Part shown: in pieces, positions 45,455 through 54,256 of the stretch | Position numbering within the stretch: position 1 is the first letter of the stretch | How the letters are laid out: the number at the start of each line of letters is the position of its first letter | Origin: Rhabdobacter roseus | GTDB lineage: Bacteria > Bacteroidota > Bacteroidia > Cytophagales > Spirosomataceae | Direction: 5' to 3' | Assembly: GCF_014202275.1 (NCBI RefSeq) | Contig: NZ_JACHGF010000003.1 | Location: 757,455 to 821,454, forward strand | Length of the DNA stretch: 64,000 nt | Made by a program: the position numbers and the translations under genes | Notes under the pieces: generated by a model | Told to the model about the DNA's origin: nothing | The model's database searches: none | What the model saw: only the letters and a program-made list of their open reading frames with translations

Positions 45455-46582
45455 ATGAAACGTTTTATACCAGGTAGTTGGGTCGTTTTGCTGCTTTTGC
45501 AGGCTGGTACCTGCTGGGCGCAAACCAACTGGAAAACCGCCGATACGACGCTCTTCAACGCCAACGATACCGCCAAAATCTGGCGGCGCGGCGCGGTAGC
45601 CATTTCGCAGCAGCACGACTCGCCCAACCGAAACATGCTGCTGGTCACGGCCCGCTACGATACGCTCCTCACCCGCGGTGCGTACATTGCCATCAACGAG
45701 CCCCGCTTTGACCTGGAAGATCCCGACTCCACCACCGTAGGCCTGGCGGCGACGCCTACCGCCAACTACCAGGGACTGATCGTGAACAACTTTGCCAACT
45801 ACCAAGCCGGTATGACCTTCCCGGATGTCCATACGTCGGCCTCGGAGTTCAACTACCTCCGAGGCTACCCCGATACGCTGGGCTTTCGGGACGGGGGCCG
45901 TCTGGCGAAGGCGGCTACGCTGAAGCTATCGGCGTCGTTTGGGAATAACGGCCGTACCCACACCACCGACACCTTCGACCTGATCAACCTGAGGCTTTTT
46001 ACCAGCAGTACGGCCAACAACCCCGCCGAGATCACTAATTTTTACGGCCTGCACCTGGAGCCCTTTCGGGGCGTTAACGCAGCCATCATCAAGAACGGCT
46101 GGGGTATCTACATCGCGCCCAGCGAGCTCAAAAACTACTTTTCCGGGCAGGTGGGCATCGGTACTACCGTCATTGCTCACGCGCTCACGGTCTCGGCGCC
46201 CCACGACCCCATCCAGGTGTCGGGTATTCAGTACGCCGCCGCTCACGACGACGCCCTGCTTACCATTGATCCGGACGGCGTCATTCACAAACGGGAAATG
46301 GCCACCGTGCAGCGGCGGTTTGCCACTACCTTCGGCGATACCGCCCTTTCGGATAGCGTGGACCTGTACATCCACAAGGGCGGCGACGCCTACTTTGAGC
46401 TGCCGCACGCGGCGGAGCGGGCGGGGCGCAGCTGGAAAATCATCAACATTGGTTCGGGCGTCATTACGCTTTCGGAGTCTTTTTGCGTAGGCTACGAATC
46501 CCGGCGCCACATTCTCAACGACCCGCAGCAGTACGCCCACGAACTCTTTTCGGACGGAACTACCTATGTATCCATTAAGTGA
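45455..46582 (+). CDS. Secreted protein with tail-fibre-like C-terminal pattern
   Basis: A 375-residue protein with a signal peptide ending TCWAQ near residue 23. The mature part is beta-rich and shows NYFSGQVGIGTTVIAHALTV and a following repeat-like section (DPIQVSGIQYAAAHDDALL, then DPDGVIHKREM). This recalls the stalk region of phage tail fibres or trimeric surface proteins found in Bacteroidota. I do not recognise a named family. It has no close neighbours and could be a surface or adhesion protein. Confidence 0.55.
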   Translation: MKRFIPGSWVVLLLLQAGTCWAQTNWKTADTTLFNANDTAKIWRRGAVAISQQHDSPNRNMLLVTARYDTLLTRGAYIAINEPRFDLEDPDSTTVGLAATPTANYQGLIVNNFANYQAGMTFPDVHTSASEFNYLRGYPDTLGFRDGGRLAKAATLKLSASFGNNGRTHTTDTFDLINLRLFTSSTANNPAEITNFYGLHLEPFRGVNAAIIKNGWGIYIAPSELKNYFSGQVGIGTTVIAHALTVSAPHDPIQVSGIQYAAAHDDALLTIDPDGVIHKREMATVQRRFATTFGDTALSDSVDLYIHKGGDAYFELPHAAERAGRSWKIINIGSGVITLSESFCVGYESRRHILNDPQQYAHELFSDGTTYVSIK

Positions 46583-46853
46583 TACTATTTTATCTTTTTT
46601 TTGCATATCAGCGAAAGCTCCGGCAATGAAAAGCCCTTTGCTTCGTTTGTTCATAAAGCTGATTTAAAAGTACTTATTCGTTTCAAAGGCATCCCCAAAG
46701 TACCTTTTTCGGCTATACCTTAATTTTTACTTTTTCGGATGGGGCGGCGGCCTTTTTCTTTAAAGTACCTCAAGCTGTATCTTGCAGCTTCAAAAGCTTT
46801 CCTTAGCTCATGAGTAACCCATTGTTAGCCTACTATTTATTTCAAACTACCCC

Positions 46854-47372
46854 ATGCAAAGACGTGTAGCCCTCAAAAACATGGCCCTCGGGCTGGGCGG
46901 AATGATTTCATTGCCCGCCTGGGCCAATGCCTGGACCTCCACCAACCTGCCCCAGCCTACCCTCCTGACCTCCCAAGAAGGTACTTTGCTGGCCTCGGTG
47001 GTGGATACCATCCTTCCCGCTACCGATACGCCGGGTGCTCAAGAGCTGGGCGTGGATCGGTTCATCCAGACCATGCTCACCGACTGCTACGAAAAGCAAG
47101 CGCAGGACAACCTGACCAAAGGCCTGGCGATGGTACAGACGATTAGTCAAAGTACCTTTGGTAAAGACTTTGCGGCCGGTACTCCGGCGCAGCGCATCCA
47201 CGTGCTGGAAGGCATGGGGATCAGCGATGACCCTACCCAAAAAGGATTTTATTCGATGGTGAAAGGGCTGACGATCCAGGGCTATATGAGCTCCGAGTAC
47301 GTCATGAAAAACCTGACCAAGTACGAAATGATCCCCGGTCGCTTTCATGGCTGTGTACCCGTTAAAGCCTAA
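46854..47372 (+). CDS. Gluconate 2-dehydrogenase subunit 3 family protein
   Basis: A 172-residue small subunit with a Tat-like N-terminus (MQRRVALKNMALGLGG) and the family landmarks LLASVVDTILPATDTPGAQE, VDRFIQTML and GFYSMVKGLTIQGYMSSEYV. It escorts the flavoprotein across the membrane and forms a complex with it. The GMC oxidoreductase gene starts 26 bases downstream, the usual arrangement for gluconate, sorbitol and glucoside 3-dehydrogenases. Confidence 0.9.
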   Translation: MQRRVALKNMALGLGGMISLPAWANAWTSTNLPQPTLLTSQEGTLLASVVDTILPATDTPGAQELGVDRFIQTMLTDCYEKQAQDNLTKGLAMVQTISQSTFGKDFAAGTPAQRIHVLEGMGISDDPTQKGFYSMVKGLTIQGYMSSEYVMKNLTKYEMIPGRFHGCVPVKA

Positions 47373-47398
47373 CCTCACCCTTTATTCAACATTGACCC

Positions 47399-49111
47399 AT
47401 GTCTTATTTCAACATAGATAGTCAGAAAGCCCGTACCTACGACGCCATCGTGATCGGCTCGGGCATTAGCGGCGGCTGGGCGGCCAAGGAGCTTTGCGAA
47501 AAAGGCCTCAAAACGCTGGTGCTGGAGCGGGGCCGCGACGTAAAGCATAACGTAGACTACCCCACCGCCAACCTCAACCCCTGGGAGTTTGATCACCGCG
47601 AGCGTATGCCGCTGGAGGTCGTGAAGGAAAACCCCATTGTGAGCAAATGCTATAACTTCAAGGAGTCGTCGGCGCATTTTTTTGTCAAGGATAAGGAACA
47701 TCCTTACGTGCAGGAAAAACCGTTCGACTGGATACGGGGCTATCAGGTAGGGGGCAAGTCGCTGCTGTGGGCCCGCCAAACCCAGCGCTGGAGCAAGTAT
47801 GACTTTGAAGGCCCGGCTCGGGATGGCTTTGCCGTAGAGTGGCCCATTGGCTACGACGACATCGCTCCCTGGTACAGCTACGTGGAAAAGTTTGCGGGGA
47901 TTTCGGGCAATAAAGACGGCCTGGATACCCTCCCGGATGGCGAGTTTTTGCCCCCGCACGAAATGACCTGCGTGGAAAAGTACTTCAAAGAGCAGGTCGC
48001 AAAGCAGTACCAGGATCGGCATATCATCATTGGCCGGGCTGCGCACATCACCGACCCGCAGCAAATCCACTACGACCAGGGCCGCGCCAAGTGCCAGCAC
48101 CGCACCATGTGCGAGCGGGGCTGCCCCTTCGGAGGGTACTTTAGCAGCAATGCCTCCACCATTCCGTGGGCCATGAAAACCGGCAAGATGACGCTGCGGC
48201 CGCAGTCGGTGGTGCATTCGATCATCTACGACGAGAAAAAGCAGAAGGCCACGGGCGTGCGCGTTATCGACGCCACGACCAAGCAAATGATGGAGTTTTA
48301 TGCCAACATCATTTTTGTCAATGCCGCCGCGCTCAATACCAACCTCATTTTGCTCAACTCTACCTCGTCGCGCTTTCCGAACGGCCTCGGCAACGACAGC
48401 GGGGTACTTGGGCAGTACGTGGCTTTTCATAACTACCGCGCCCGGATCTCGGGCCAGTACGAAGGCTTCCTGGATACTACTACCGAAGGCCGCCGCCCCA
48501 ACGGCAGCTACATTCCGCGCTTCCGGAACGTGCATAAGCAGGAAACCGACTTCCTGCGCGGCTACGCGGCGGGCTTTAGCGCCTCGCGGGGCTCCTATTC
48601 CGACCGCGCCGGCCTGGGCGAATCGCTGAAAAACAACCTGCTCAACCCCAAGCTTGGCAACTGGCACGTGGGCTCCCACATGATGGGCGAAACAATACCC
48701 AAAGCCAGCAACTACGTAGCCCTGGACCCCACGCTGGTTGATCCGTACGGCATTCCGCAGCTCAAGATCTCCGTCGACTACGACGACAACGACGAGAAGA
48801 TGATCAAAGATTACATAGAGCAGCTTACGGAGATGTTCACCAAGGCGGGCTTTACCAACATACACGCCAGTGACGACAAGCGCGCCCCGGGGCTGGACAT
48901 CCACGAGATGGGCGGAGCCCGCATGGGTAAAGATCCTAAGACGTCGGTACTTAACAAATGGAACCAGGTACATAGCGTACCCAACGTCTTCGTGACCGAC
49001 GGCGCCAGCATGACTTCCACCAGTACCCAAAACCCGTCGATCACCTACATGGCCTTTGCCGCCCGCAGCGTCGACTACGCCGTGAAGCAGCTCAAAGCCA
49101 AGAATCTTTAA
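47399..49111 (+). CDS. GMC oxidoreductase, probable sugar/glycoside dehydrogenase
   Basis: A 570-residue FAD enzyme. The dinucleotide fold GSGISGGWAAKEL begins near residue 22. GGKSLLWARQTQRWS and CERGCPFGGYF (with two Cys) are typical of membrane-complex GMC dehydrogenases. The C-terminal GMC domain has HEMGGARMG with the putative catalytic His, then STSTQNPSITYMA. It has no signal of its own and is probably exported with the small subunit encoded 26 bases upstream. In related organisms such pairs oxidise glycosides at C3; three DUF1080 proteins in this window could use the products. No cytochrome c gene is adjacent. Confidence 0.9.
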   Translation: MSYFNIDSQKARTYDAIVIGSGISGGWAAKELCEKGLKTLVLERGRDVKHNVDYPTANLNPWEFDHRERMPLEVVKENPIVSKCYNFKESSAHFFVKDKEHPYVQEKPFDWIRGYQVGGKSLLWARQTQRWSKYDFEGPARDGFAVEWPIGYDDIAPWYSYVEKFAGISGNKDGLDTLPDGEFLPPHEMTCVEKYFKEQVAKQYQDRHIIIGRAAHITDPQQIHYDQGRAKCQHRTMCERGCPFGGYFSSNASTIPWAMKTGKMTLRPQSVVHSIIYDEKKQKATGVRVIDATTKQMMEFYANIIFVNAAALNTNLILLNSTSSRFPNGLGNDSGVLGQYVAFHNYRARISGQYEGFLDTTTEGRRPNGSYIPRFRNVHKQETDFLRGYAAGFSASRGSYSDRAGLGESLKNNLLNPKLGNWHVGSHMMGETIPKASNYVALDPTLVDPYGIPQLKISVDYDDNDEKMIKDYIEQLTEMFTKAGFTNIHASDDKRAPGLDIHEMGGARMGKDPKTSVLNKWNQVHSVPNVFVTDGASMTSTSTQNPSITYMAFAARSVDYAVKQLKAKNL

Positions 49112-49130
49112 AGAACCAGGAATTTAAGAG

Positions 49131-49162
49131 AAAGGGAGGCCGCTGCTGGCCTCCCTTTTTTT
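49131..49162 (+). terminator. Intrinsic terminator after GMC gene
   Basis: AAAGGGAGGCC pairs perfectly with GGCCTCCCTTT around a 6-base loop, followed by TTTT. Confidence 0.93.
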
Positions 49163-49492
49163 GTTTTATACTTCTCCCTTCACATAGGTACCTGGCTTTG
49201 TGGGGCACCCCGCGCCAGAAAGACCAGGCAAGTACCCCTGCACGGGGAGCAAAAGTACCTGGCACTTCAAAAGATATTCGTTCCTTTTTTCCCTGACTCC
49301 CCTTTCATGCAATGGCTAAAAAAGGCTCCTGCAAGGGTGAAGGCCCACAAAAAGTACCCCGACAGCCGGGAAGCTACATACCACCAAAGCCCGAAAGTAC
49401 CTACGGCCAAGTACCTTGATTTAAGAACTAATCAGTAGCCCGTTTTGGCGGCGTTTGGGTACTAGAGGTACTTCAAGGTTAGTATGGGTTAC
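49163..49492. repeat. Gene-free stretch with clustered RGTACY copies
   Basis: Eight RGTACY sites were counted by hand in 49141-49500 (360 bases), against about 0.35 expected for random sequence with equal bases. No gene or RNA is evident. Confidence 0.6.
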
Positions 49493-49523
49493 TTCACATA
49501 CCGAATTGCCTATTTCACATACC
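49493..49523. promoter_or_regulatory. Direct repeat TTCACATACC, 21-base period
   Basis: TTCACATACC occurs at 49493-49502 and 49514-49523, exactly 21 bases (two helical turns) apart, with TTGC also repeated in phase. This spacing is typical for tandem binding of response regulators such as the LytTR type. It lies about 80 bases before the likely start of the next gene. Confidence 0.5.
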
Positions 49524-49600
49524 ATTCTTGCTATTCGGAGCAAAAACGGGCTATTATTGCTTTATCATACTCCTCTTTTCAAACGCTAGTTATCATCCAC

Positions 49601-49939
49601 GTGAAAAAGTCAAACATTTTTGCCCTGGTAGAAATTTCAAAACTGGCAGCGGGGCTCGCCAGGTACCCTGACGATGCGCAAAAGGCGCTGCTCTCGCAGG
49701 CTGCCTACTTCCTGATCATCGATCCGATCTATTTTTCCGAGGCCCTACGGCCCGAATGGGAAGCCATTCAGGCCGCCATGACCCAACGTGAACCCCTGCT
49801 CGACGAAAAAGGATTTACCATCATGAACCGAGTGGTGCACACCGTTCATCAGCTGTCGCCCCAGGAGCAGCAAGACGTGGTACGGCGGGTCATCGGGCTC
49901 CATGACCGCCTGCAAGAGGAAAGCCTGGCCTACGCCTAG
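49601..49939 (+). CDS. Small helical protein of unknown function
   Basis: A 112-residue protein if the GTG at 49601 is used. The frame is open from an ATG at 49484, but that extension crosses the direct repeats and lacks typical composition. The protein looks helical and cytoplasmic, with LVEISKLAAGLARYPDDAQK and LSPQEQQDVVRRVIGLHDRL. No family recognised. The 21-base direct repeats upstream suggest specific control. Confidence 0.6.
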   Translation: MKKSNIFALVEISKLAAGLARYPDDAQKALLSQAAYFLIIDPIYFSEALRPEWEAIQAAMTQREPLLDEKGFTIMNRVVHTVHQLSPQEQQDVVRRVIGLHDRLQEESLAYA

Positions 49940-50075
49940 GTACTTCGCTTTTTTACTTCCCAACTTATCGTTACAAAAGTACCCTTACTACCCGTCACGA
50001 TTGGCCCAGAGCCGCATCAGGTACCTTCTCCGCAAAGTACCTGCTGCGGCGCACGATTGATCGGGTAAGTAAAAA

Positions 50076-50115
50076 CAGGATTTTGCCCTCCTTTTAGCAA
50101 CAAAATCCTGAACTA
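50076..50115 (-). terminator. Backward-facing hairpin upstream of the enolase-superfamily gene
   Basis: CAGGATTTTG (50076-50085) and CAAAATCCTG (50101-50110) pair perfectly with a 15-base loop. On the minus strand the stem is followed by TTTTT (A-run 50071-50075); on the plus strand no T-run follows. Both neighbouring genes are on the plus strand. It ends 8 bases before the ATG at 50119, so it could also act as a plus-strand leader hairpin. Confidence 0.5.
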
Positions 50116-50118
50116 CCC

Positions 50119-51354
50119 ATGCTGAGTCGAAAACATTTCCTACGGCACCTGGCCGGTCTACCTCTCTTAGCTGGCCTGGGTACCCAGGCCACTGCCGAGG
50201 CAGCTCGAGCCACGGAGCTCCCGCTATGGCCCCTGCCTGACCTCACCACTACCTTCCGCGAACCCGTGCTGATCCGGTCGGTGGAGCTATTCAAAACCCA
50301 GGGGCAACTCCTGCTCGTTGTGACCTCCGACCGGGGCCAGCGGGGCATTACCCAGTGCAACGACCGTATGCAAAACCTGACCTCGCTGCTCCAGGGGTTG
50401 GTGATGAAGCATTTTGTGGGGCAGGACGCCCGCCAGCTGCCGCAGCTCGTTCAGAATGCCTATAGCCTCGACAGCAACTACAAGTACGCCGGGATGCCCC
50501 TCTGGAACTGCATCGGCACGGTGGAAATCGCGGTCTGGGATTTGCTGGGCAAAGTAGCTCAGAAGCCCGTTCATGAGCTGCTGGGTACGGCGCGTCGTAC
50601 TTCGTACCCCGTGTACCTCTCCAGCCTCGACCGCAACGCCCCCGTGGAGCAAATCTTGCAGCAACTGGCCGATACCTTGCAGCAAACCCACACCAACGGC
50701 GTGAAAATTAAGATTGGCGGGCGCTTGAAAAATACCCCCGAAGACGACGCCCGCAGCGTGAAAATGCTGAGCCTGGCGCGTAAAATCCTGGGCGACAAAG
50801 TAATCATTTACGCCGACGCCAACGGATCCTTTAGCGTAAAGGACGGAATTCGTTACGGTAAAATGCTGGAAGACATCGGGGCCGAAATATTTGAGGAGGC
50901 GGTCAATTTTGAAGATGAAGAAGGGATGCGGGCCGTCAATAAAGCACTCAAAAAGATCGTCCTGGCCGGTGGCGAGCAGGATACCAGCCTGTACCGTTTT
51001 CAGCGCCTGGCACAAACGTCGGTCTACGACCTTCTGCAGCCCGACGTGTACTACAACGGGGGCATACTACGTACCCTCCAGGTAGCCGAAATAGCCCGGC
51101 TCGCGGGCAAAACGGTAGCCCCGCACAGCCCCAAGGCCGACCCGCTCATCGCGCCCTTTTGGCAGGTAGCGGCCGTATGCCCCAACCTCTTCGGCCTGCA
51201 GGAGTACCCCGTGGCGTTTGCGGCCCGGCAGGCCAGTTGGTACACGCCCGCCATTCGGCTGGCGGCCGACGGCACCATGCCCATACCGCAAACGCCCGGC
51301 CTGGGGCTTGAATACGACGAAGGAATTTGGAAAAAAGCCGAAAAATTATGCTGA
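50119..51354 (+). CDS. Enolase-superfamily enzyme (mandelate racemase/muconate lactonizing)
   Basis: A 411-residue protein with an N-terminal Tat-like signal (MLSRKHFLRHLAGLPLLAGL). The capping domain precedes a barrel with the Lys196-x-Lys198 pair (VKIKIGG), metal ligand Asp233 (YADANG), then Glu in FEEAV and GGEQ, and the catalytic His336 (APHSP). The KxK plus His pair is that of the mandelate racemase subgroup, which abstracts protons from sugar acids or similar substrates. A signal peptide is unusual for this mostly cytoplasmic superfamily. Its last 7 bases overlap the next gene. Confidence 0.87.
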   Translation: MLSRKHFLRHLAGLPLLAGLGTQATAEAARATELPLWPLPDLTTTFREPVLIRSVELFKTQGQLLLVVTSDRGQRGITQCNDRMQNLTSLLQGLVMKHFVGQDARQLPQLVQNAYSLDSNYKYAGMPLWNCIGTVEIAVWDLLGKVAQKPVHELLGTARRTSYPVYLSSLDRNAPVEQILQQLADTLQQTHTNGVKIKIGGRLKNTPEDDARSVKMLSLARKILGDKVIIYADANGSFSVKDGIRYGKMLEDIGAEIFEEAVNFEDEEGMRAVNKALKKIVLAGGEQDTSLYRFQRLAQTSVYDLLQPDVYYNGGILRTLQVAEIARLAGKTVAPHSPKADPLIAPFWQVAAVCPNLFGLQEYPVAFAARQASWYTPAIRLAADGTMPIPQTPGLGLEYDEGIWKKAEKLC

Positions 51355-52217
51355 CCAAGTACCTCAAAACCGGCCTATGTACCTTGCTGCTGGGACTGAG
51401 CAGCGGCGCGGAGAGTGTGGCGCAAAAAATCATTAGCAATGCCCTCACGGTGACCAGCAGCACCACCGCGCCGCCAGGTACCTCCGTCCGGATCGGGCAG
51501 CCAGCGGGGGATGCGGGTGGGGCTACGAGCATTCGTTTTAAGAAAAACAAAAAGCTGAAAACCGAAAAGCCGGACGAAAGAGACCGTACGCCGCGCCAGA
51601 TGGGCTACTACGAGCGGGATCGGGACCTGGGCCAAACGTTCACGGTAGGAGAGGAAGGCTTTTACCTGCGGCGGATCACCCTAAAGGTAAACAAAGCGGT
51701 ACTGCCCGGTGCCCTGGGAGCCCCCGTGTCCATCCAGCTTTTTGAGGTAACCGGTACCCCCGTCATTCACGACAACGGCACTACCTCCGGGCGGGTGGTG
51801 GATTGGACCGACGACCCGCGCGCCGACGACTACCTCACCGGCGAAACCTACCGGAGCCTGGCGGTGTTTTCGGGCGGGCGTATTCCAGCCGGGTTACAGC
51901 CGCAGGAGTACCTTCATTTCCAGCTTTTGGCCCCGCACAGTCCTTACCTCGAAGCACACAAACAGTACGCCTTTTTGGTGCTGTTTGACGAAGCCCGCCC
52001 TGATCAGGGGCTGTCACTGGCCAACAACTATTGGGGAAAGTACCCCGGCGGGCACGCCATCCGGCGGGAGGGAAAGGGTACTTTTCCGCCCAAACCTAAC
52101 GACCAAAACGACTCGTCCTTCCCTGCTTCCTTCTCGCGCCGGGTCGCGATCAGTCCTGGCTCGCTTGGCTTTCCGGATGTAGATACCTGGCGAGATTTTG
52201 TTTTCTTTTTGGAGTAA
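51348..52217 (+). CDS. Secreted beta-rich protein, unknown, coupled to the upstream enzyme
   Basis: A 289-residue protein from the ATG at 51348, within ATGCTGA where it overlaps the stop of the upstream gene. It has a signal peptide ending GAESVAQ near residue 26, a basic linker (KKNKKLKTEKPDERDR) and a beta-sandwich-like domain: QTFTVGEEGFYLRRITLKVN, PVSIQLFEVTG, EYLHFQLLAP and YAFLVLFDEA. The fold suggests a lectin or carbohydrate-binding-like protein. No named family recognised. Overlap implies translational coupling and a shared task with the enolase-superfamily enzyme. Confidence 0.75.
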   Translation: MLTKYLKTGLCTLLLGLSSGAESVAQKIISNALTVTSSTTAPPGTSVRIGQPAGDAGGATSIRFKKNKKLKTEKPDERDRTPRQMGYYERDRDLGQTFTVGEEGFYLRRITLKVNKAVLPGALGAPVSIQLFEVTGTPVIHDNGTTSGRVVDWTDDPRADDYLTGETYRSLAVFSGGRIPAGLQPQEYLHFQLLAPHSPYLEAHKQYAFLVLFDEARPDQGLSLANNYWGKYPGGHAIRREGKGTFPPKPNDQNDSSFPASFSRRVAISPGSLGFPDVDTWRDFVFFLE

Positions 52218-52447
52218 ATCCCTACTACTCAGCCCCGCCAGGGCGCTTATATATATTTTTTTAAAGAGTTCTTAGTATTTAATAAATATAGATTAATGTA
52301 TTATTAATCAGGCACTTATTACAATAAGTACCCCTGAAGCTCATTGATCCGGGCACATTCTTGTATTATTATTTGAAAAAAAATAAAAAAGGATAGGTTA
52401 AGATTGTTCCTAAAAATGCTCCTAGGAATAAAGATCTTTTTTTATCC

Positions 52448-53041
52448 ATGAGTAAACGGCTAGCAGCGCAGGAAGCATGTGAGCTATGGCAGGACTACCG
52501 GGCGGGGGATATCTACGCCCTGGGCCGGATCATGCAGGCTTACTACCCCGACCTCTTTCATTGGGGAATGCGCCTTCACGCCGAGCGCGAGCTGGTCAAA
52601 GACTGCATCCAGGAGATGTTTGTGAACCTCTGGAAGCAGCACCATTCCATCGGTACCGTTGAGAATGTACGCTCCTACCTGCTGGCTGTTCTCAAAGCGC
52701 GCATCCTGCGCGAGCTCTCCCGCAAGCACGTGACGCACCAGGCTAATCTTACGGACGAGTACGCCTTCTCGGTAGAGTTTGCGGCCGACTTGCGGCTCAT
52801 CGAGGAAGAGCACGAGGTATACCAGCTCCGCAAGTTGGAGCAAGTCATGAACTACCTTCCTCAGCGCCAAAAGGAGCTGATCTACCTGCGTTTTTACCAA
52901 AACCTCAGCTTCGAGCAGATCGCGGAAGTTATGCAGCTGGGGCGGCAGTCGGTGTATAATCTACTCCAGAAATCCCTGGGAAACCTGCGCAAACACTGGC
53001 AAGTGGTTCTGTTGAGCCTCCTGTTTTCCGGCCTGGTGTAA
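52448..53041 (+). CDS. ECF sigma factor of SusC/D unit 2
   Basis: A 197-residue sigma factor. Region 2 has IMQAYYPDLFHWGMRLHA and VKDCIQEMFVNLWKQH. Region 4 has LSFEQIAEVMQLGRQSVYNLL. A hydrophobic C-terminal tail (WQVVLLSLLFSGLV) is present as in unit 1. It is preceded by an AT-rich 230-base gap and followed after 54 bases by FecR. Confidence 0.92.
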   Translation: MSKRLAAQEACELWQDYRAGDIYALGRIMQAYYPDLFHWGMRLHAERELVKDCIQEMFVNLWKQHHSIGTVENVRSYLLAVLKARILRELSRKHVTHQANLTDEYAFSVEFAADLRLIEEEHEVYQLRKLEQVMNYLPQRQKELIYLRFYQNLSFEQIAEVMQLGRQSVYNLLQKSLGNLRKHWQVVLLSLLFSGLV

Positions 53042-53095
53042 CGCAACCTATCATGAACCAAGCAGCGCCCTAAGGGCCCGCACGACGACTCACGC

Positions 53096-54184
53096 ATGAA
53101 ACGCTACAATACCTATACGGTAGAAGACTTTGTATTGGACGAAGATTTTCGGGACTGGGTCCGGGGAGAAAGTACCCGGGAGACGTTCTGGCTGGCCTAC
53201 GTTCAACAGCACCCGGAGCAAGCCGGCGTACTAAAACAAGCCGAGCAAATCATCCGGGCTGCCCACGTACGAGCCGAGACGCTTAGCGAAAAAGAAATAC
53301 GGGAAGAAGTACAGAAATTCATGTCGCAAGCGGACCAAAGTACCCCTGCCCCTACTGCCGACGCTCCGACTCGCCCGCTCTGGCGGTCGTACGGGCTGGG
53401 GCTTGTGGCAGCGGCCAGTTTGTTGCTGGTGCTGGGCCTGCTAGGGTACCTGAAGCCAGACCGCAGGCCGCAGCTCGACGGCGGGCTGGCGAACCTGATG
53501 CCGCGCGACTCCCTGACGGAAACCATCAACGACACCTCCACGCCCCTGAAGCTTCAGCTTCACGACGGCTCGCTGGTGGTACTTAGTCCCGGAAGCAGGC
53601 TCCGGTACCCGGCACACTTCGCGGCCGCCAGCCGGCGGGTGTACCTCTCGGGACAGGGTACTTTTGCCATCCAGGCGCGCCCGCAGCCCTTCATGGTAAT
53701 CACCGGCGACGTAGTTACGAAGGTACTTGGGACCCGCTTTGTGGTAACGGCCTACGAGCAGGACAACCGCATTTCGGTACAGGTGCAGTCGGGGCGGGTG
53801 TCGGTGTATACGCTCCGGCCCGAGCCTAAGCCGGACGAGCGGGCCGTTAACGGGCTCATCCTGACGGCCAACCAGGCGGCGATCTACGAAAAAACTGAGC
53901 AGAGCCTGACCAAGACGCTGGTGGCCAAGCCCGCACTGCTGGTAGCCCGAAAGGTCGATTTCATTTATGATGAACTACCCCTGCCGTCTATCCTGCGCGA
54001 GCTGGAAAGAAGCTACGGCATCCCGATCCAGTTTAACGCCCAGAGCCTGGAAGGCTGCCGGATCACGGCTACTTTTTCCAACGAGAGCCTCTACGAAAAA
54101 ATGGATATACTCTGTAAGACCGTCTCGGGAAGCTACGAGATCGTAGACGGGCAGCTTGTGGTGAGTGGGCCCGGCTGTCCTTGA
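53096..54184 (+). CDS. FecR-type anti-sigma factor, unit 2
   Basis: A 362-residue membrane protein. The N-terminal cytoplasmic part has FVLDEDFRDWVRGES. A membrane helix lies near 100-120 (GLVAAASLLLVLGLLGYL). The periplasmic FecR domain shows LVVLSPGSRLRYP, RRVYLSGQGTFAIQ and TKVLGTRFVVTAY. The C-terminus (PLPSILRELERSYGIPIQF) resembles the STN-like fold found in these proteins. It is paired with the sigma factor upstream and SusC downstream. Confidence 0.92.
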   Translation: MKRYNTYTVEDFVLDEDFRDWVRGESTRETFWLAYVQQHPEQAGVLKQAEQIIRAAHVRAETLSEKEIREEVQKFMSQADQSTPAPTADAPTRPLWRSYGLGLVAAASLLLVLGLLGYLKPDRRPQLDGGLANLMPRDSLTETINDTSTPLKLQLHDGSLVVLSPGSRLRYPAHFAAASRRVYLSGQGTFAIQARPQPFMVITGDVVTKVLGTRFVVTAYEQDNRISVQVQSGRVSVYTLRPEPKPDERAVNGLILTANQAAIYEKTEQSLTKTLVAKPALLVARKVDFIYDELPLPSILRELERSYGIPIQFNAQSLEGCRITATFSNESLYEKMDILCKTVSGSYEIVDGQLVVSGPGCP

Positions 54185-54256
54185 TTTGACGAAGATAATC
54201 CTATCCTAAACCCTTTAATTCATTCACCTCTACTACCATGAACCATTCTCCCTAAC

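Noticed and set aside
47375-49030. 551-codon open frame on the minus strand
   Set aside because: It is opposite the GMC oxidoreductase with full FAD and GMC motifs. No domain is seen in the reverse frame.
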